NCBI GenBank assembly: GCA_038230035.1 | Contig: JBBRNX010000010.1 | Span: 1 to 64,000 of the forward strand | Direction: 5' to 3' | DNA: 64,000 nucleotides | Origin: Gaiella sp038230035 | GTDB taxonomy: Bacteria; Actinomycetota; Thermoleophilia; Gaiellales; Gaiellaceae | Part shown: one piece after another, positions 41,291-49,406 of the stretch | How positions within the stretch are numbered: the stretch's first letter is position 1 | Layout: each line of letters starts with the position of its first letter | The notes under the pieces: model-generated | Told to the model about the DNA's origin: nothing | Seen by the model: the letters and a program-made list of their open reading frames with translations, nothing else | The model's database searches: none | Made by a program: the position numbers and the translations under genes

Positions 41291-41737
41291 ATGAAGTGGG
41301 TCACGCGTGAGCGCCCGAAGACCGATCGGATCGCCTGTCCCTGGTTGATCGCGAAGTTCATCGACCAGGACGCTGAGTTCGTCTACGTGCCCGCCGACCA
41401 GGTGCTCGAGGTCGCCGAGCGTGAAGGCGCGCATTCCTACGACGCGCCCGGGGCGACCTACACCCATCGCGACGGACTCTGCTCCTTCGAGGTTCTCGTC
41501 GAGGACTACAGCATCGACGACGCGGCGGTGAAGCTGCTGGCGCGGATCGTGCACGGAGCCGACGTAAGCGAAGACCGCGATGCGACGCCCCAGTCGCGCG
41601 GGCTGCTTGCCGTCGCTGAGGGTTTCCATCTACTCGACCTCGGAGACCACCGTCAGCTCGAGCTGAGCCTTCCCGTCTACGACGCGCTCTATGCCTGGTG
41701 CAAGAGTGAGGTGGCAGCGGGGCGATCAGCCGCGTGA
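41291..41737 (+). CDS. ChrB C-terminal domain protein (chromate-resistance type)
   Basis: A 148-residue protein matching the C-terminal domain of ChrB: MKWVTRERPKTDRIACPWLI, KFIDQDAEFVYVPADQV, CSFEVLVEDYSIDDAAVKLL and IVHGADVSEDRD. In ChrB this domain is linked to sensing or handling chromate, but stand-alone copies occur widely and their role is unclear. It overlaps the next gene by four bases and is preceded by AAAGGAACAGCC. Confidence 0.85.
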   Translation: MKWVTRERPKTDRIACPWLIAKFIDQDAEFVYVPADQVLEVAEREGAHSYDAPGATYTHRDGLCSFEVLVEDYSIDDAAVKLLARIVHGADVSEDRDATPQSRGLLAVAEGFHLLDLGDHRQLELSLPVYDALYAWCKSEVAAGRSAA

Positions 41738-42645
41738 CGCTCGTTCGAACAGGTTTCATCCCGATCCCGCCCGGCACGGATCCCGGTTTCGACCACGCTG
41801 ACGTCTACCGCGCGGGCGGGCGGGTCTACGTCGCACATACCGGGGCCGATCGGATCGACGTCCTCGACTGCGAGACCAAGACGTATCTGCGTTCGCTTCC
41901 GGATCTGCCGGGGGTGGCCGGTGTCCTGATCGACGAGGCACACGATCTCCTCTTCTCGAGCGATCGAGCCGCCGCGCGGGTGAGCGTGTTTCGCTGCTCC
42001 GACGAGCACCTCCTCGGGCAGACCGCCGTGGGTGCGCACCCGAACGGGCTGGCCTACGACAGTCGGCGCCGGTGCCTCTACTCGTTCAACCTCGGCGAAC
42101 CGGTCGGTGAGGGATGCACGGTCTCCGTCGTGGATGTCGACTCGATGAGCAACGCGCAGGAGATCGTGCTCCCCGGCCGGCCGCGGTGGGCCGCCTATGA
42201 CGCACCGAGCGACAGGATCTATGCCAAGATCCGCGACCCCGCGGTGATCCTCGAGATCGAGCCCGGATCGGCAGCCGTCGTCAGGTCGATCGCCGTTCCG
42301 TCTGCGGGGCCGCACGGTCTCTGGGTCGACGGCGATCGTCTCTTCTGCGCCGCCGATGCGGGCAGCCTCGTCGTCCTCGATCGCAGCAGCGGCGATGTCT
42401 TGGCTTCCCTGCCGCTTCCCGGCACCCCGGACGTCGTGATGCTCGACGCCGGCGCGCAGCGGCTCTACGTCGCGGTGGGTGACCCGGGCACGGTCAGCGT
42501 CATCGACACCGCACGGCTCTCGCTACGCGAGACCGTGGAGACCGAATCTGACGCCCATACGCTGGCTTGGGACCCGGACAGGGAAACGCTCTACGTCTTC
42601 TGCCCGGCTAGCGGCGGGGCCGCTCTCTACTCCGACAGTCGATGA
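41734..42645 (+). CDS. YncE-like seven-bladed beta-propeller protein
   Basis: A 303-residue protein made of repeated blades such as HADVYRAGGRVYVAHTGADR, VGAHPNGLAYDSRRRCLYSF, GPHGLWVDGDRLFCAADAGS and DVVMLDAGAQRLYVAVGDPG. There is no signal peptide, so it is predicted cytoplasmic, unlike many YncE proteins. It overlaps the ChrB-like and DUF4396 genes by four bases on each side. Possible role is binding a metal or partner protein. Confidence 0.82.
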   Translation: MTLVRTGFIPIPPGTDPGFDHADVYRAGGRVYVAHTGADRIDVLDCETKTYLRSLPDLPGVAGVLIDEAHDLLFSSDRAAARVSVFRCSDEHLLGQTAVGAHPNGLAYDSRRRCLYSFNLGEPVGEGCTVSVVDVDSMSNAQEIVLPGRPRWAAYDAPSDRIYAKIRDPAVILEIEPGSAAVVRSIAVPSAGPHGLWVDGDRLFCAADAGSLVVLDRSSGDVLASLPLPGTPDVVMLDAGAQRLYVAVGDPGTVSVIDTARLSLRETVETESDAHTLAWDPDRETLYVFCPASGGAALYSDSR

Positions 42646-43109
42646 CGGCCCATGACCACCAGCACGACCAGACCGCGTCGCTGACCCACAGCGCGATCCA
42701 GGCAACCGTGCACTGCCTGACCGGGTGCGCGATCGGCGAGGTGCTCGGGATGGTGATCGCGACCGCCCTCGGTTGGGGCAATGTTGCGTCGATCGCAATC
42801 TCGGTCGTGCTGGCGTTCTGCTTCGGCTACGCGCTCACGCTCGGCCCACTCCTTCGTGCGGGCGTCCCTGCTCGCCGCGCCAGCCGCCTCGCAGTCGCGT
42901 CCGACACGGTCTCGATCACGACGATGGAGATCGTCGACAACGCGTTCATCCTGATCGTGCCCGGTGCGATAGCGGCGGGACTCGGCGACGCCCTGTTCTG
43001 GTGGAGCCTCGGCGTGAGCCTCGTGATCGCGTTCGTGGTCACGGTGCCGGTGAATCGTTTCCTGATCGCTCGCGGGCGGGGACACGCGGTCATCCACGAG
43101 TTCCACTGA
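42642..43109 (+). CDS. DUF4396 membrane protein
   Basis: A 155-residue protein with a His/Asp-rich start (TAHDHQHDQTASLTHSA), then four membrane segments; the DUF4396 signature HCLTGCAIGEVLGMVIATAL and TMEIVDNAFILIVPGAI is clear. The combination of His-rich N-terminus and conserved Cys/His in helix one suggests metal handling. It ends the three-gene unit with the ChrB-like and YncE-like genes. Confidence 0.88.
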   Translation: MTAHDHQHDQTASLTHSAIQATVHCLTGCAIGEVLGMVIATALGWGNVASIAISVVLAFCFGYALTLGPLLRAGVPARRASRLAVASDTVSITTMEIVDNAFILIVPGAIAAGLGDALFWWSLGVSLVIAFVVTVPVNRFLIARGRGHAVIHEFH

Positions 43110-43132
43110 GCCGGTCTGACCCTCCTGTGCGA

Positions 43133-43161
43133 TTGCGTCCGTCAGCCGGCCGGGGTATCGT
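43133..43161 (+). promoter_or_regulatory. Promoter of the attenuator-like leader
   Basis: TTGCGT (43133-43138), a 17-base spacer and TATCGT (43156-43161). The -10 ends nine bases before the leader-peptide ATG at 43171. This is the best complete -35/-10 pair I found in the window. Confidence 0.5.
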
Positions 43162-43170
43162 CACAGCATC

Positions 43171-43200
43171 ATGGATCCTTTCGGGAGGCGGGCCCGTTGA
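43171..43200 (+). CDS. Putative nine-residue leader peptide MDPFGRRAR
   Basis: ATG GAT CCT TTC GGG AGG CGG GCC CGT TGA. It sits at the leaderless distance from the -10 box and inside the first leader hairpin (GGCGGG 43187-43192 / CCCGCC 43203-43208). Three of the last four residues are Arg, one encoded by AGG. Coding is inferred from position and geometry only. Confidence 0.35.
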   Translation: MDPFGRRAR

Positions 43201-43225
43201 CCCCCGCCACGACAACCGAGCATCT

Positions 43226-43239
43226 GGTCGAGCCCGACC
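43226..43239 (+). promoter_or_regulatory. Possible antiterminator hairpin
   Basis: GGTCG (43226-43230) pairs with CGACC (43235-43239). The second half is also the left arm of the terminator, so the two structures exclude one another. Confidence 0.4.
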
Positions 43240-43266
43240 GTGCGCCTGGCGCCGGCGGGCTTTTTT
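43232..43266 (+). terminator. Intrinsic terminator in the leader of the 43288 gene
   Basis: GCCCG-a-CCG-t-GCGC, loop CTG, GCGC-CGG-CGGGC, then TTTTTT (43261-43266). A strong GC hairpin with two single-base bulges and a six-T run, 21 bases before the next start codon. Confidence 0.85.
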
Positions 43267-43287
43267 GATGCCCGAAGGAGGGACGGC

Positions 43288-43461
43288 ATGCCGAACCATC
43301 TGACGCCCGAGGAGCTCGCCAAGGAGACCGGCCTCGACCGCGACGCGGTCATCAAGCTCTGCATCGAGGAAGGCGTCCCGATCTACCACGGGAAGATCGA
43401 CAAGACCCTTTTCCAGGCGCAGCTGCTGGCCGTCGGCTCCGGGGTCAGGGCCACCGGCTAG
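43288..43461 (+). CDS. Small helix-turn-helix-like protein, 57 residues
   Basis: A 57-residue soluble protein, MPNHLTPEELAKETGLDRDA followed by VIKLCIEEGVPIYHGKIDKT. The order helix-turn-helix-short strand resembles a minimal MerR/excisionase-like DNA-binding head, with an invariant-looking Cys in the second helix. ATG 43288 has GAAGGAGGG upstream. It sits directly behind an intrinsic terminator, so its expression probably needs read-through. No characterised relative is recognised. Confidence 0.75.
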   Translation: MPNHLTPEELAKETGLDRDAVIKLCIEEGVPIYHGKIDKTLFQAQLLAVGSGVRATG

Positions 43462-43486
43462 CGGCGGCTCCCAGCCGCAGCGGATT

Positions 43487-43510
43487 CTCGAGCGGCCTAT
43501 GCCGCTCGAG
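43487..43510 (+). terminator. Hairpin after the 57-residue gene
   Basis: CTCGAGCGG-CCTATG-CCGCTCGAG, perfect nine-base arms, followed by GCCTTTCTG. Weak T run; it may end the small-gene transcript before the fadD promoter. Confidence 0.6.
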
Positions 43511-43522
43511 GCCTTTCTGCCG

Positions 43523-43528
43523 TAGATT
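43523..43528 (+). promoter_or_regulatory. -10 hexamer of the acyl-CoA ligase gene
   Basis: TAGATT ends eight bases before ATG 43537, in almost the same context (GCCGTAGATTCCC) as the response regulator's box at 2338 (GCCGTAGAATCCC). Confidence 0.5.
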
Positions 43529-43536
43529 CCCCAGGG

Positions 43537-45336
43537 ATGAGCGAGCCTCGTACGATCCCGCGACTCTGGCGCGACGCGATCGCCGCTGGGCGCCCGGGTG
43601 CCGCCTACCTCGTCGGGCACGACGACCACTGGCACGAGGTGAGCTGGGCTACCGCCGCCGAGCGTGTCGATGCGCTCGCTAACGGGCTCCTCGCGCGCGG
43701 GATTCGCAAGGGCGACGCCTTCGCGATCCTCGCCCGGACGACGCTGGAATGGTCGCTGTTCGACCTCGCGCTCGCGCACGTCGGCGCGATCGTGGCACCC
43801 ATCTACCCGAACAACTCGCCGAAGGACGTCGAGTACGTGCTCGACCACTCGGACTCGATCGGCGTGCTCTGCGAAGACGCGCCGCAGCTCGCAAAGGTCG
43901 ACGAGTCACGGAACGCCCTACCCAGGCTCCGCCACGTCCTCGTCTACGACGACCTGTCCGCGCTCGAGGTCGAGGGTCGCGCGTTCGCCGCCGCCAACCC
44001 GTCCGCTCTGGACGAGGCCGTGGCGGCCGTGGGCGAAGAGGACATCTTCACCTACATCTACACCTCGGGGACTACAGGCCCGCCGAAGGGCTGCATGATC
44101 CGCCACCGCAACTACTACTCGATGGCAGCGGTGGTCGACAGCGTGCCGGGAGTCGTCGAGACCGGCGACCTGATGCTGCTCTACCTGCCGCTCGCGCACA
44201 ACTTCGGTCGGCTGATGCACCTGCTCGGGCCGTATGCGGGGTACACGATCGCGTTCGTCCCCGACCCGAGCGCGATCGCGGCGGCAATTCCGGCGCTGCG
44301 CCCCACTGTGCTGCCGAGCGTGCCGCGGGTCTACGAGAAGGTGCACACGGCCGTCGTGTCGGCGTTCGCGGATGCCACCGGGGCGAAGCGGCGCCTGATC
44401 GACGGGTCGCTCCGCGTCGGACGCGAGGCAAGCGCGCTCCGCGCCGCCGGAAAGCCGTTGCCGACGGGTCTCCGGCTCCGGCACGGGATTGCAGATCGCC
44501 TGGTGTATTCGAAGGTGAGGGAGCGACTCGGCGGCCGTCTGCGGACGCCGATCTCGGGCGGTGCGCCGCTCGCACCGGAGATCGCCGACTTCTTCGACAT
44601 CTTCGGTATCCGCATCCTCGAGGGCTACGGCCTCACCGAGTGCACGACCGCCGCGACGATCAATACGCCCGGGCGCCGTCGCATCGGCACGGTCGGCCCC
44701 GCGCTCCCCGGCTTCGAGCTGCGGCTTGCCGAGGACGGCGAGCTGTTGATCCGCTCCGAGACGGTCTTCGGCGGCTACTACAAGGATCCGGAGGCGACCG
44801 CCGCGGTGCTCGACGCGGACGGCTGGCTCAAGTCGGGTGACGTGGCCGAGATCGACGCCGACGGCTTCGTGCGCATCACGGACCGCAAGAAGGACATCCT
44901 CGTCACCGCGGGCGGCAAGAACGTGGCACCGCAGAACATCGAGAACGACCTGAAGACGTCACGGCTCGTCTCGCAAGCGCTCGTGGTCGGCGACCGGCGG
45001 CCCTATGTTGCAGCGCTGATCACGTTGGAGCCGGATGAGATCGCCAAATGGGCGGCGGCAAACGGGGTCGAAGGAGACATGGCCGTCCTCGCGCGCGACG
45101 AGCGCGTGCATGCGCTACTCCAGCAGGTCGTCGACGACGCGAACCGCGAGCGCTCCCGCTTCGAGCAGATCAAGCGTTTCGCGATCCTGCCGCGCGACTT
45201 CTCCGTGGAGGAGGGCGAGATCACGCCGACGATGAAGCTACGGCGCCGCGCCGCGACCGAGCACTTCGCCGACGCGATCGAGGAGCTTTACGCGTCCGAG
45301 CCCGAAGCGGCTCTCAAGCGGTTAGCCAGGCCCTGA
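43537..45336 (+). CDS. Long-chain acyl-CoA synthetase (FadD15-like)
   Basis: A 599-residue AMP-forming ligase that activates fatty acids to acyl-CoA. ATP/AMP motifs: YIYTSGTTGPPKGCMIRHRN, LEGYGLTECTTAATINTP, GWLKSGDVAEIDADGFVRI and DRKKDILVTAGGKNVAPQNI; C-terminal catalytic Lys region EGEITPTMKLRRR. Length and motifs match FadD15-type enzymes. It is a single-gene unit, convergent with the 45360 gene. Confidence 0.94.
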   Translation: MSEPRTIPRLWRDAIAAGRPGAAYLVGHDDHWHEVSWATAAERVDALANGLLARGIRKGDAFAILARTTLEWSLFDLALAHVGAIVAPIYPNNSPKDVEYVLDHSDSIGVLCEDAPQLAKVDESRNALPRLRHVLVYDDLSALEVEGRAFAAANPSALDEAVAAVGEEDIFTYIYTSGTTGPPKGCMIRHRNYYSMAAVVDSVPGVVETGDLMLLYLPLAHNFGRLMHLLGPYAGYTIAFVPDPSAIAAAIPALRPTVLPSVPRVYEKVHTAVVSAFADATGAKRRLIDGSLRVGREASALRAAGKPLPTGLRLRHGIADRLVYSKVRERLGGRLRTPISGGAPLAPEIADFFDIFGIRILEGYGLTECTTAATINTPGRRRIGTVGPALPGFELRLAEDGELLIRSETVFGGYYKDPEATAAVLDADGWLKSGDVAEIDADGFVRITDRKKDILVTAGGKNVAPQNIENDLKTSRLVSQALVVGDRRPYVAALITLEPDEIAKWAAANGVEGDMAVLARDERVHALLQQVVDDANRERSRFEQIKRFAILPRDFSVEEGEITPTMKLRRRAATEHFADAIEELYASEPEAALKRLARP

Positions 45337-45343
45337 TCTCCTC

Positions 45344-45356
45344 GCCCGTCACGGGC
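45344..45356. terminator. Hairpin between convergent genes
   Basis: GCCCGT-C-ACGGGC lies in the 23-base gap between the fadD-like stop and the end of the 45360 gene. No T run on either strand. Confidence 0.4.
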
Positions 45357-45359
45357 TTG

Positions 45360-45611
45360 CTAGGAAAGCGTCAGCTCTTCGACCGGGTCCGGCTCGAGCT
45401 CCAGCTGGTCCTTCGGGACGGCGAAGTAGGTCTGCTCCATCAGCCGCCGGCCGAGCGCCTCGAGCTCCCGCTCCGCCGACTCCAGCGCAGCCACGAGATG
45501 GGCATCCGCCCCGTCGCGCTTCAGGTCCTTCGCCGCCTTCTCGGCCCGCTTGCGCGCGTCCGAGAGGTACAGGAGTGTCTTCTCGATCTCGGCGAAGTGC
45601 GTTTCATTCAT
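45360..45611 (-). CDS. Small conserved-looking helical protein
   Basis: An 83-residue soluble protein that is helical throughout (EIEKTLLYLSDARKRAEKAA, ALESAERELEALGRRLMEQT) and ends in an acidic tail. It looks like a short helical hairpin. The leaderless -10 upstream supports expression from ATG 45611. Function unknown. Confidence 0.7.
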   Translation of the reverse strand: MNETHFAEIEKTLLYLSDARKRAEKAAKDLKRDGADAHLVAALESAERELEALGRRLMEQTYFAVPKDQLELEPDPVEELTLS

Positions 45612-45621
45612 CGCCCGACCG

Positions 45622-45627
45622 ATCGTA
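45622..45627 (-). promoter_or_regulatory. -10 hexamer of the 45611 gene
   Basis: TACGAT on the minus strand ends ten bases before ATG 45611. Confidence 0.4.
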
Positions 45628-45680
45628 GTCGCCCGGGCGGACGCGCCGTGTGCCTACTTCGGAGCGGAATCGTGCCGGCT

Positions 45681-46889
45681 CTAGACGATGCGTCGGGCGC
45701 CGACGTAGCCCGAGTCGTACCAGCCGATGAGACTCGAGATCTTCACGACGTCGCCCGTGTGCGGCGCGTGGATGAACTGGCCGCCACCGATGTAGAGGCC
45801 GACATGCCCGAGGCCGTCAAAGAAGACGAGGTCGCCGGGCTGCAAGTCCGAGCGGTCGACCGGGACGCCATAGCTGTACTGGGCGGCCGCATTGTGCGGA
45901 AGCGAGACGCCCACCTGGGCGTACACGAACATGACCAACCCGGAACAATCGAAGCCGTTCGGGCTCTCCCCACCCCACACGTATGGCACACCGAGGTACT
46001 GCATCGCGATCTGCACGACGTTGCCGTACCGCGACGGCGGCGCCGCCGGAATCGAAGAGTCGACGGACGGCACGGTCGTGACGCTCGGATCGGTAGACGG
46101 AGTCGGAGCCGGGACCGAGTTCGCCGTCGTCGCACGAGCTGCAGCCGCCCGCTGCGCCGCCGCGAGCCGGGCACGCGCCTGCGCCGCGAGCACGACCTGG
46201 CGAGCCCTCTCCGCCGCCTGCAGCTTGACGATCTCGCCCTTGATCGAGTTGTAGAGAGAGTTCGTCCGCGCGAGGTCGTCGTCAACGGAACGCTTCGCTG
46301 CGAGGCGAGCAGCAACAACCTGTGTCTGCGACGCGCGCGCGTTCGTCAGCCGTTGCTGCCGGAGCTCGACCTCACGACGGAACGCCTTCACATCGTGCAG
46401 CACAGACGAGTCCTGCTTGCTGACGCGCTTCTCGGCTTCGAGCCGGTTGACGAGGTCGTCGAGGCTCTGCGCGCCGAGCAGGATCGCTACCGTCCCACCT
46501 TCGCTGCCGTGCATGTACAGCGCACGCAGCCGAGCAGAGACCCGCTCCTGCGCAACTCCAAGGCTCTGCCGTGCGATCTTCAGGTGACGACCGTTGGTCT
46601 TGAGATCCGCGTCGATCCGCGCGAGCTGCTGATCGGCGGCGTACAGGTCGTTCTGCGCACGCTCCGCACGGGCGTTGATGACCTGGATCTGCGCGAGCAC
46701 TGCACGCGCCTGCGCCTGCTTCGACGCAACCGACGGATCCGCGCTCGCGGAACTCGAAATCGTCGCTACAACAGCGACGATGATCGCGAGAACGAGCAGA
46801 AGAACCGGTGTCTGTCGCTGTCTCGAACTGATCGGATGTCCTCTGGTTCGATGGTCGGCAGGCGCAACCGTGGCGGAAGGACCCGTCAC
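45681..46889 (-). CDS. NlpC/P60 peptidoglycan endopeptidase with coiled coil
   Basis: A 402-residue exported RipA-like hydrolase. Membrane/signal segment about 28-50, a long coiled-coil region (about 55-250) containing AILLGAQSLDDLVNRLEAEK, a Ser/Thr/Pro linker, and a C-terminal NlpC/P60 domain with PNGFDCSGLVMFVYAQ (nucleophile Cys), GLGHVGLYIGGG and FIHAPHTGDVV (catalytic His residues). It cleaves between D-Glu and the third stem-peptide residue, probably at division. Divergent from the 3D-domain gene with a related coiled coil. Confidence 0.93.
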   Translation of the reverse strand: MTGPSATVAPADHRTRGHPISSRQRQTPVLLLVLAIIVAVVATISSSASADPSVASKQAQARAVLAQIQVINARAERAQNDLYAADQQLARIDADLKTNGRHLKIARQSLGVAQERVSARLRALYMHGSEGGTVAILLGAQSLDDLVNRLEAEKRVSKQDSSVLHDVKAFRREVELRQQRLTNARASQTQVVAARLAAKRSVDDDLARTNSLYNSIKGEIVKLQAAERARQVVLAAQARARLAAAQRAAAARATTANSVPAPTPSTDPSVTTVPSVDSSIPAAPPSRYGNVVQIAMQYLGVPYVWGGESPNGFDCSGLVMFVYAQVGVSLPHNAAAQYSYGVPVDRSDLQPGDLVFFDGLGHVGLYIGGGQFIHAPHTGDVVKISSLIGWYDSGYVGARRIV

Positions 46890-46898
46890 GAGGGCAGG

Positions 46899-46904
46899 AG
46901 CCTA
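46899..46904 (-). promoter_or_regulatory. -10 hexamer of the NlpC/P60 gene
   Basis: TAGGCT on the minus strand ends nine bases before GTG 46889. Confidence 0.45.
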
Positions 46905-47002
46905 CCAGCCACACCGGCCGTCCGCAACCGAGAGCCGGCGAAAAAGACCAGCAAAATAGCCAAAATCGCCTCGACTTGACAGCCTCGGAAGCCATCTACC
47001 TG

Positions 47003-47011
47003 TGGTACGGT
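47003..47011 (+). promoter_or_regulatory. Extended -10 of the 3D-domain gene
   Basis: TGGTACGGT includes the TGn extension and ends nine bases before GTG 47021. TTGACA at 46975-46980 is 25 bases upstream, too far for a normal -35. Confidence 0.4.
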
Positions 47012-47020
47012 CCCGGCCCT

Positions 47021-48202
47021 GTGTCGGCTCTCGTGTCGAGTCCCCAGACGAGTTCACAGTCGAGTTCCGGGCGCGGTCAGCCCGGGCGTGGTCAGCTCAC
47101 TGTGGCGGCGCCGCTCCTCGTCCTCCTGGCGGCGGCTGCGCTCGTCGTCGGGGTGCTGTCCGTATCGACTCCAGCGTTCGGCGACTCGGCGAAGGCGCTG
47201 AAGGCACGCGGTACGTCGCTCGCACAGCGCGAACAGGCCGCGCTGCTCGACCTCTACGCCGCCGAGAGCCAGCTGGCGCGGGCACGCACAACCGCAGCGA
47301 CATTGCGCGCTCGACAGGGCGCGCTGGCTCGCGAGCGACAATCGACGGCTCGACGCGCGGCCATCGTGCGTGGATCGCTTCTCGTGGCGCAGGCACGAGT
47401 TGGGGAGATACTTCGGACGCTCTACAAGCAGGGCCAGCCCGACCCGATCGCAGTCTTCCTCGGCGCGACCTCGCTTGACGACGCGATCGCCTCCATCGAC
47501 TCAATCACGCGCGCCACACGGCAGAACAAGCGGCTGGTCGTCGACCTACGCAGCACACAGGTCTCGCTCAACCAGGTCGAACGAGACTTGGCGACACGCA
47601 GCCGCGACCTCTCTGCCGCCAGCGCAGCCGCCTACGCAAGCGCCGCAAGGCTCCAGGCGGCAGTCGACGAGCGCGCGGGCATCGTCTCGTCTCTCCAGCA
47701 GCAACGCGACGTGACGCGCCGGGCGATCGCCAGGCTCGAGCAACAAGCCCGAGAAGCGCTGGCGCGCTCGGCGAAGCTCACGGCCCCTCCCACGCCGGTG
47801 AGGCCGACGACTACGGCGCCAACTCCAGCGCCAGTTCCAGCGCCAGTCCCAGCGCCAGCTCCAGCGACGACGACCGTGAGCACCACGCCGGCTGCACCTG
47901 CCGCACCTGCCGCAGCTGCCGCTCCGGCGTCTAGAGGGACACGGACGCTCGTCGTCGACGCGGTTGCCTACCACCTGTCGGGGAGGACCGCGAGCGGCCT
48001 GCCCGTCGGCAAGGGCATCATCGCCGTCGACCCCCGCGTGATCCCGCTCGGCACGCGTGTCTTCGTACCGGGATACGGCCCAGCCGTGGCGGCCGATGTG
48101 GGGAGCGCAGTCATCGGGAACATCATCGACCTCTGGATGCCGACGACAGCTCAGGCCCGCGCGTGGGGCAGGCGCACCGTCACCATCACGATCTACGGTT
48201 AG
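47021..48202 (+). CDS. Exported coiled-coil protein with 3D domain
   Basis: A 393-residue protein: signal/anchor (LTVAAPLLVLLAAAALVVGV), coiled coil about 55-240 with AVFLGATSLDDAIASIDSIT, a Pro/Ala/Thr linker with APVP repeats, and a C-terminal 3D (Asp-Asp-Asp) domain: VDAVAYHLSGRTASGLPVGK, GIIAVDPRVIPLGTRVFVPG, GNIIDLWMPT. The double-psi barrel resembles MltA/RpfB-type wall hydrolases; one of the three Asp positions needs checking. GTG 47021 is preferred to TTG 46976 because of the -10 box. Confidence 0.85.
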   Translation: MSALVSSPQTSSQSSSGRGQPGRGQLTVAAPLLVLLAAAALVVGVLSVSTPAFGDSAKALKARGTSLAQREQAALLDLYAAESQLARARTTAATLRARQGALARERQSTARRAAIVRGSLLVAQARVGEILRTLYKQGQPDPIAVFLGATSLDDAIASIDSITRATRQNKRLVVDLRSTQVSLNQVERDLATRSRDLSAASAAAYASAARLQAAVDERAGIVSSLQQQRDVTRRAIARLEQQAREALARSAKLTAPPTPVRPTTTAPTPAPVPAPVPAPAPATTTVSTTPAAPAAPAAAAAPASRGTRTLVVDAVAYHLSGRTASGLPVGKGIIAVDPRVIPLGTRVFVPGYGPAVAADVGSAVIGNIIDLWMPTTAQARAWGRRTVTITIYG

Positions 48203-48206
48203 CAGG

Positions 48207-49406
48207 ATGTTGCTCCGCGTCGCACTCGCGTCGACTGTCATCGCGCTCGTTTGCGCAGGTTCGGTGGGCGCTCGACCCGCAGGCGCACCCCTCCCCGCGC
48301 GATTGACCCGCGCACTTGCGAGCAAGTACGTCCCGCTGTCGCGCACGGGGGCGATCGCGGTCGACCTCGAGAGCGACGGCGTCGTCTACGCGCACCTCTC
48401 CACTACGCCGTTCGTGCCTGCGTCGAACGAGAAGCTGCCTGTCGCGTGGGCGGCGCTCGTCCGGCTCGGGGCCGCCTACCGCTTCCACACGGAGCTGTAC
48501 GGGGTCGGGACGCGAGTGGGCACGACATGGCAAGGCGACCTCGTGCTGAAGGGGTTCGGCGACCCGACGCTGACAAGCGCCGACCTCGTCAACCTCGCCG
48601 GCCAGATCGCGCGATCAGGGATCCACGAGGTGAGCGGGCGTGTGCGGGGCGACGAGTCCTACTACGACAGGATCCGCGACGCCCCCGGCTGGAAACGCGG
48701 GTTCGTGCCGATCGAGTCGCCTCCACTCTCGGCACTCGTCGTCGACCGTGCGCTCGGCTGGCCGTCGCTCTCGCCGCCGCTGCTCGCTGCGAAATCCCTG
48801 ACGGCAGCCCTCACGACGGCCGGCGTCACCGTCGAAGGGCGCCCCGGGCTCGGGATCGCACCGGCGGCGGCCGTCCCTCTCGCGGAAGACCGGTCCCAGA
48901 CCCTCGCCAACATCGTGCGCTACATGAACCACGAGAGCGACAACTTCACAGCGGAAATGCTGCTCAAGCAGCTTGGGGCCGTGTCCGGCACCCGCGGCTC
49001 GACAGCCGCCGGCGCTCGGGCTGTGATCGCGGCGCTCGCCGAGACGGGAGTGCCGACGGCCGGCCTGGTTCTGGCCGACGGCTCCGGACTGTCTTCGCTT
49101 GATCGTCTTACCCCGGCCTCGATCGTCGGCATCCTGCACGCCGCCTGGATGAGTCAACCGCTCCGCGTCTCTTTTGTCCGCTCACTCGCGGTCGCCTCTG
49201 TGAGCGGCACGATGCGGCACCGTCTGCCGCAGCTCAAGGGCCGCGTTCGTGCGAAGACCGGCACAACCGACCTCGCGACAGCACTCTCCGGGCTGATCGG
49301 TAACCGCTACGCGTTCGCCGTCCTCGAGAACGGAACGCCCGTCGCGTATTGGGCGGCGCGAATCGCACAGGACCGCTTCGTCACACTCCTCGCGAATGCC
49401 GGATGA
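48207..49406 (+). CDS. dacB: D-alanyl-D-alanine carboxypeptidase, PBP4/S13 family
   Basis: A 399-residue exported penicillin-binding protein. Signal peptide about 1-25; SxxK motif in VPASNEKLPVAWA, SxN in NHESDNFTAEMLLKQ, KTG in RVRAKTGTTDLAT, with the usual S13 domain inserts (GDLVLKGFGDPTL). It trims or cross-links peptidoglycan stem peptides. It starts five bases after the 3D-domain gene, so the two are probably co-transcribed. Confidence 0.94.
   Translation: MLLRVALASTVIALVCAGSVGARPAGAPLPARLTRALASKYVPLSRTGAIAVDLESDGVVYAHLSTTPFVPASNEKLPVAWAALVRLGAAYRFHTELYGVGTRVGTTWQGDLVLKGFGDPTLTSADLVNLAGQIARSGIHEVSGRVRGDESYYDRIRDAPGWKRGFVPIESPPLSALVVDRALGWPSLSPPLLAAKSLTAALTTAGVTVEGRPGLGIAPAAAVPLAEDRSQTLANIVRYMNHESDNFTAEMLLKQLGAVSGTRGSTAAGARAVIAALAETGVPTAGLVLADGSGLSSLDRLTPASIVGILHAAWMSQPLRVSFVRSLAVASVSGTMRHRLPQLKGRVRAKTGTTDLATALSGLIGNRYAFAVLENGTPVAYWAARIAQDRFVTLLANAG

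Noticed and set aside
46975..46980. TTGACA as the -35 of the 3D-domain gene
   Set aside because: It is 25 bases from the extended -10, outside the normal 16-19 range.
46890..47020. A cyclic-di-AMP riboswitch, common before actinobacterial wall hydrolase genes
   Set aside because: The divergent spacer is only about 130 bases with leaderless promoters on both sides, and the conserved riboswitch words are absent.
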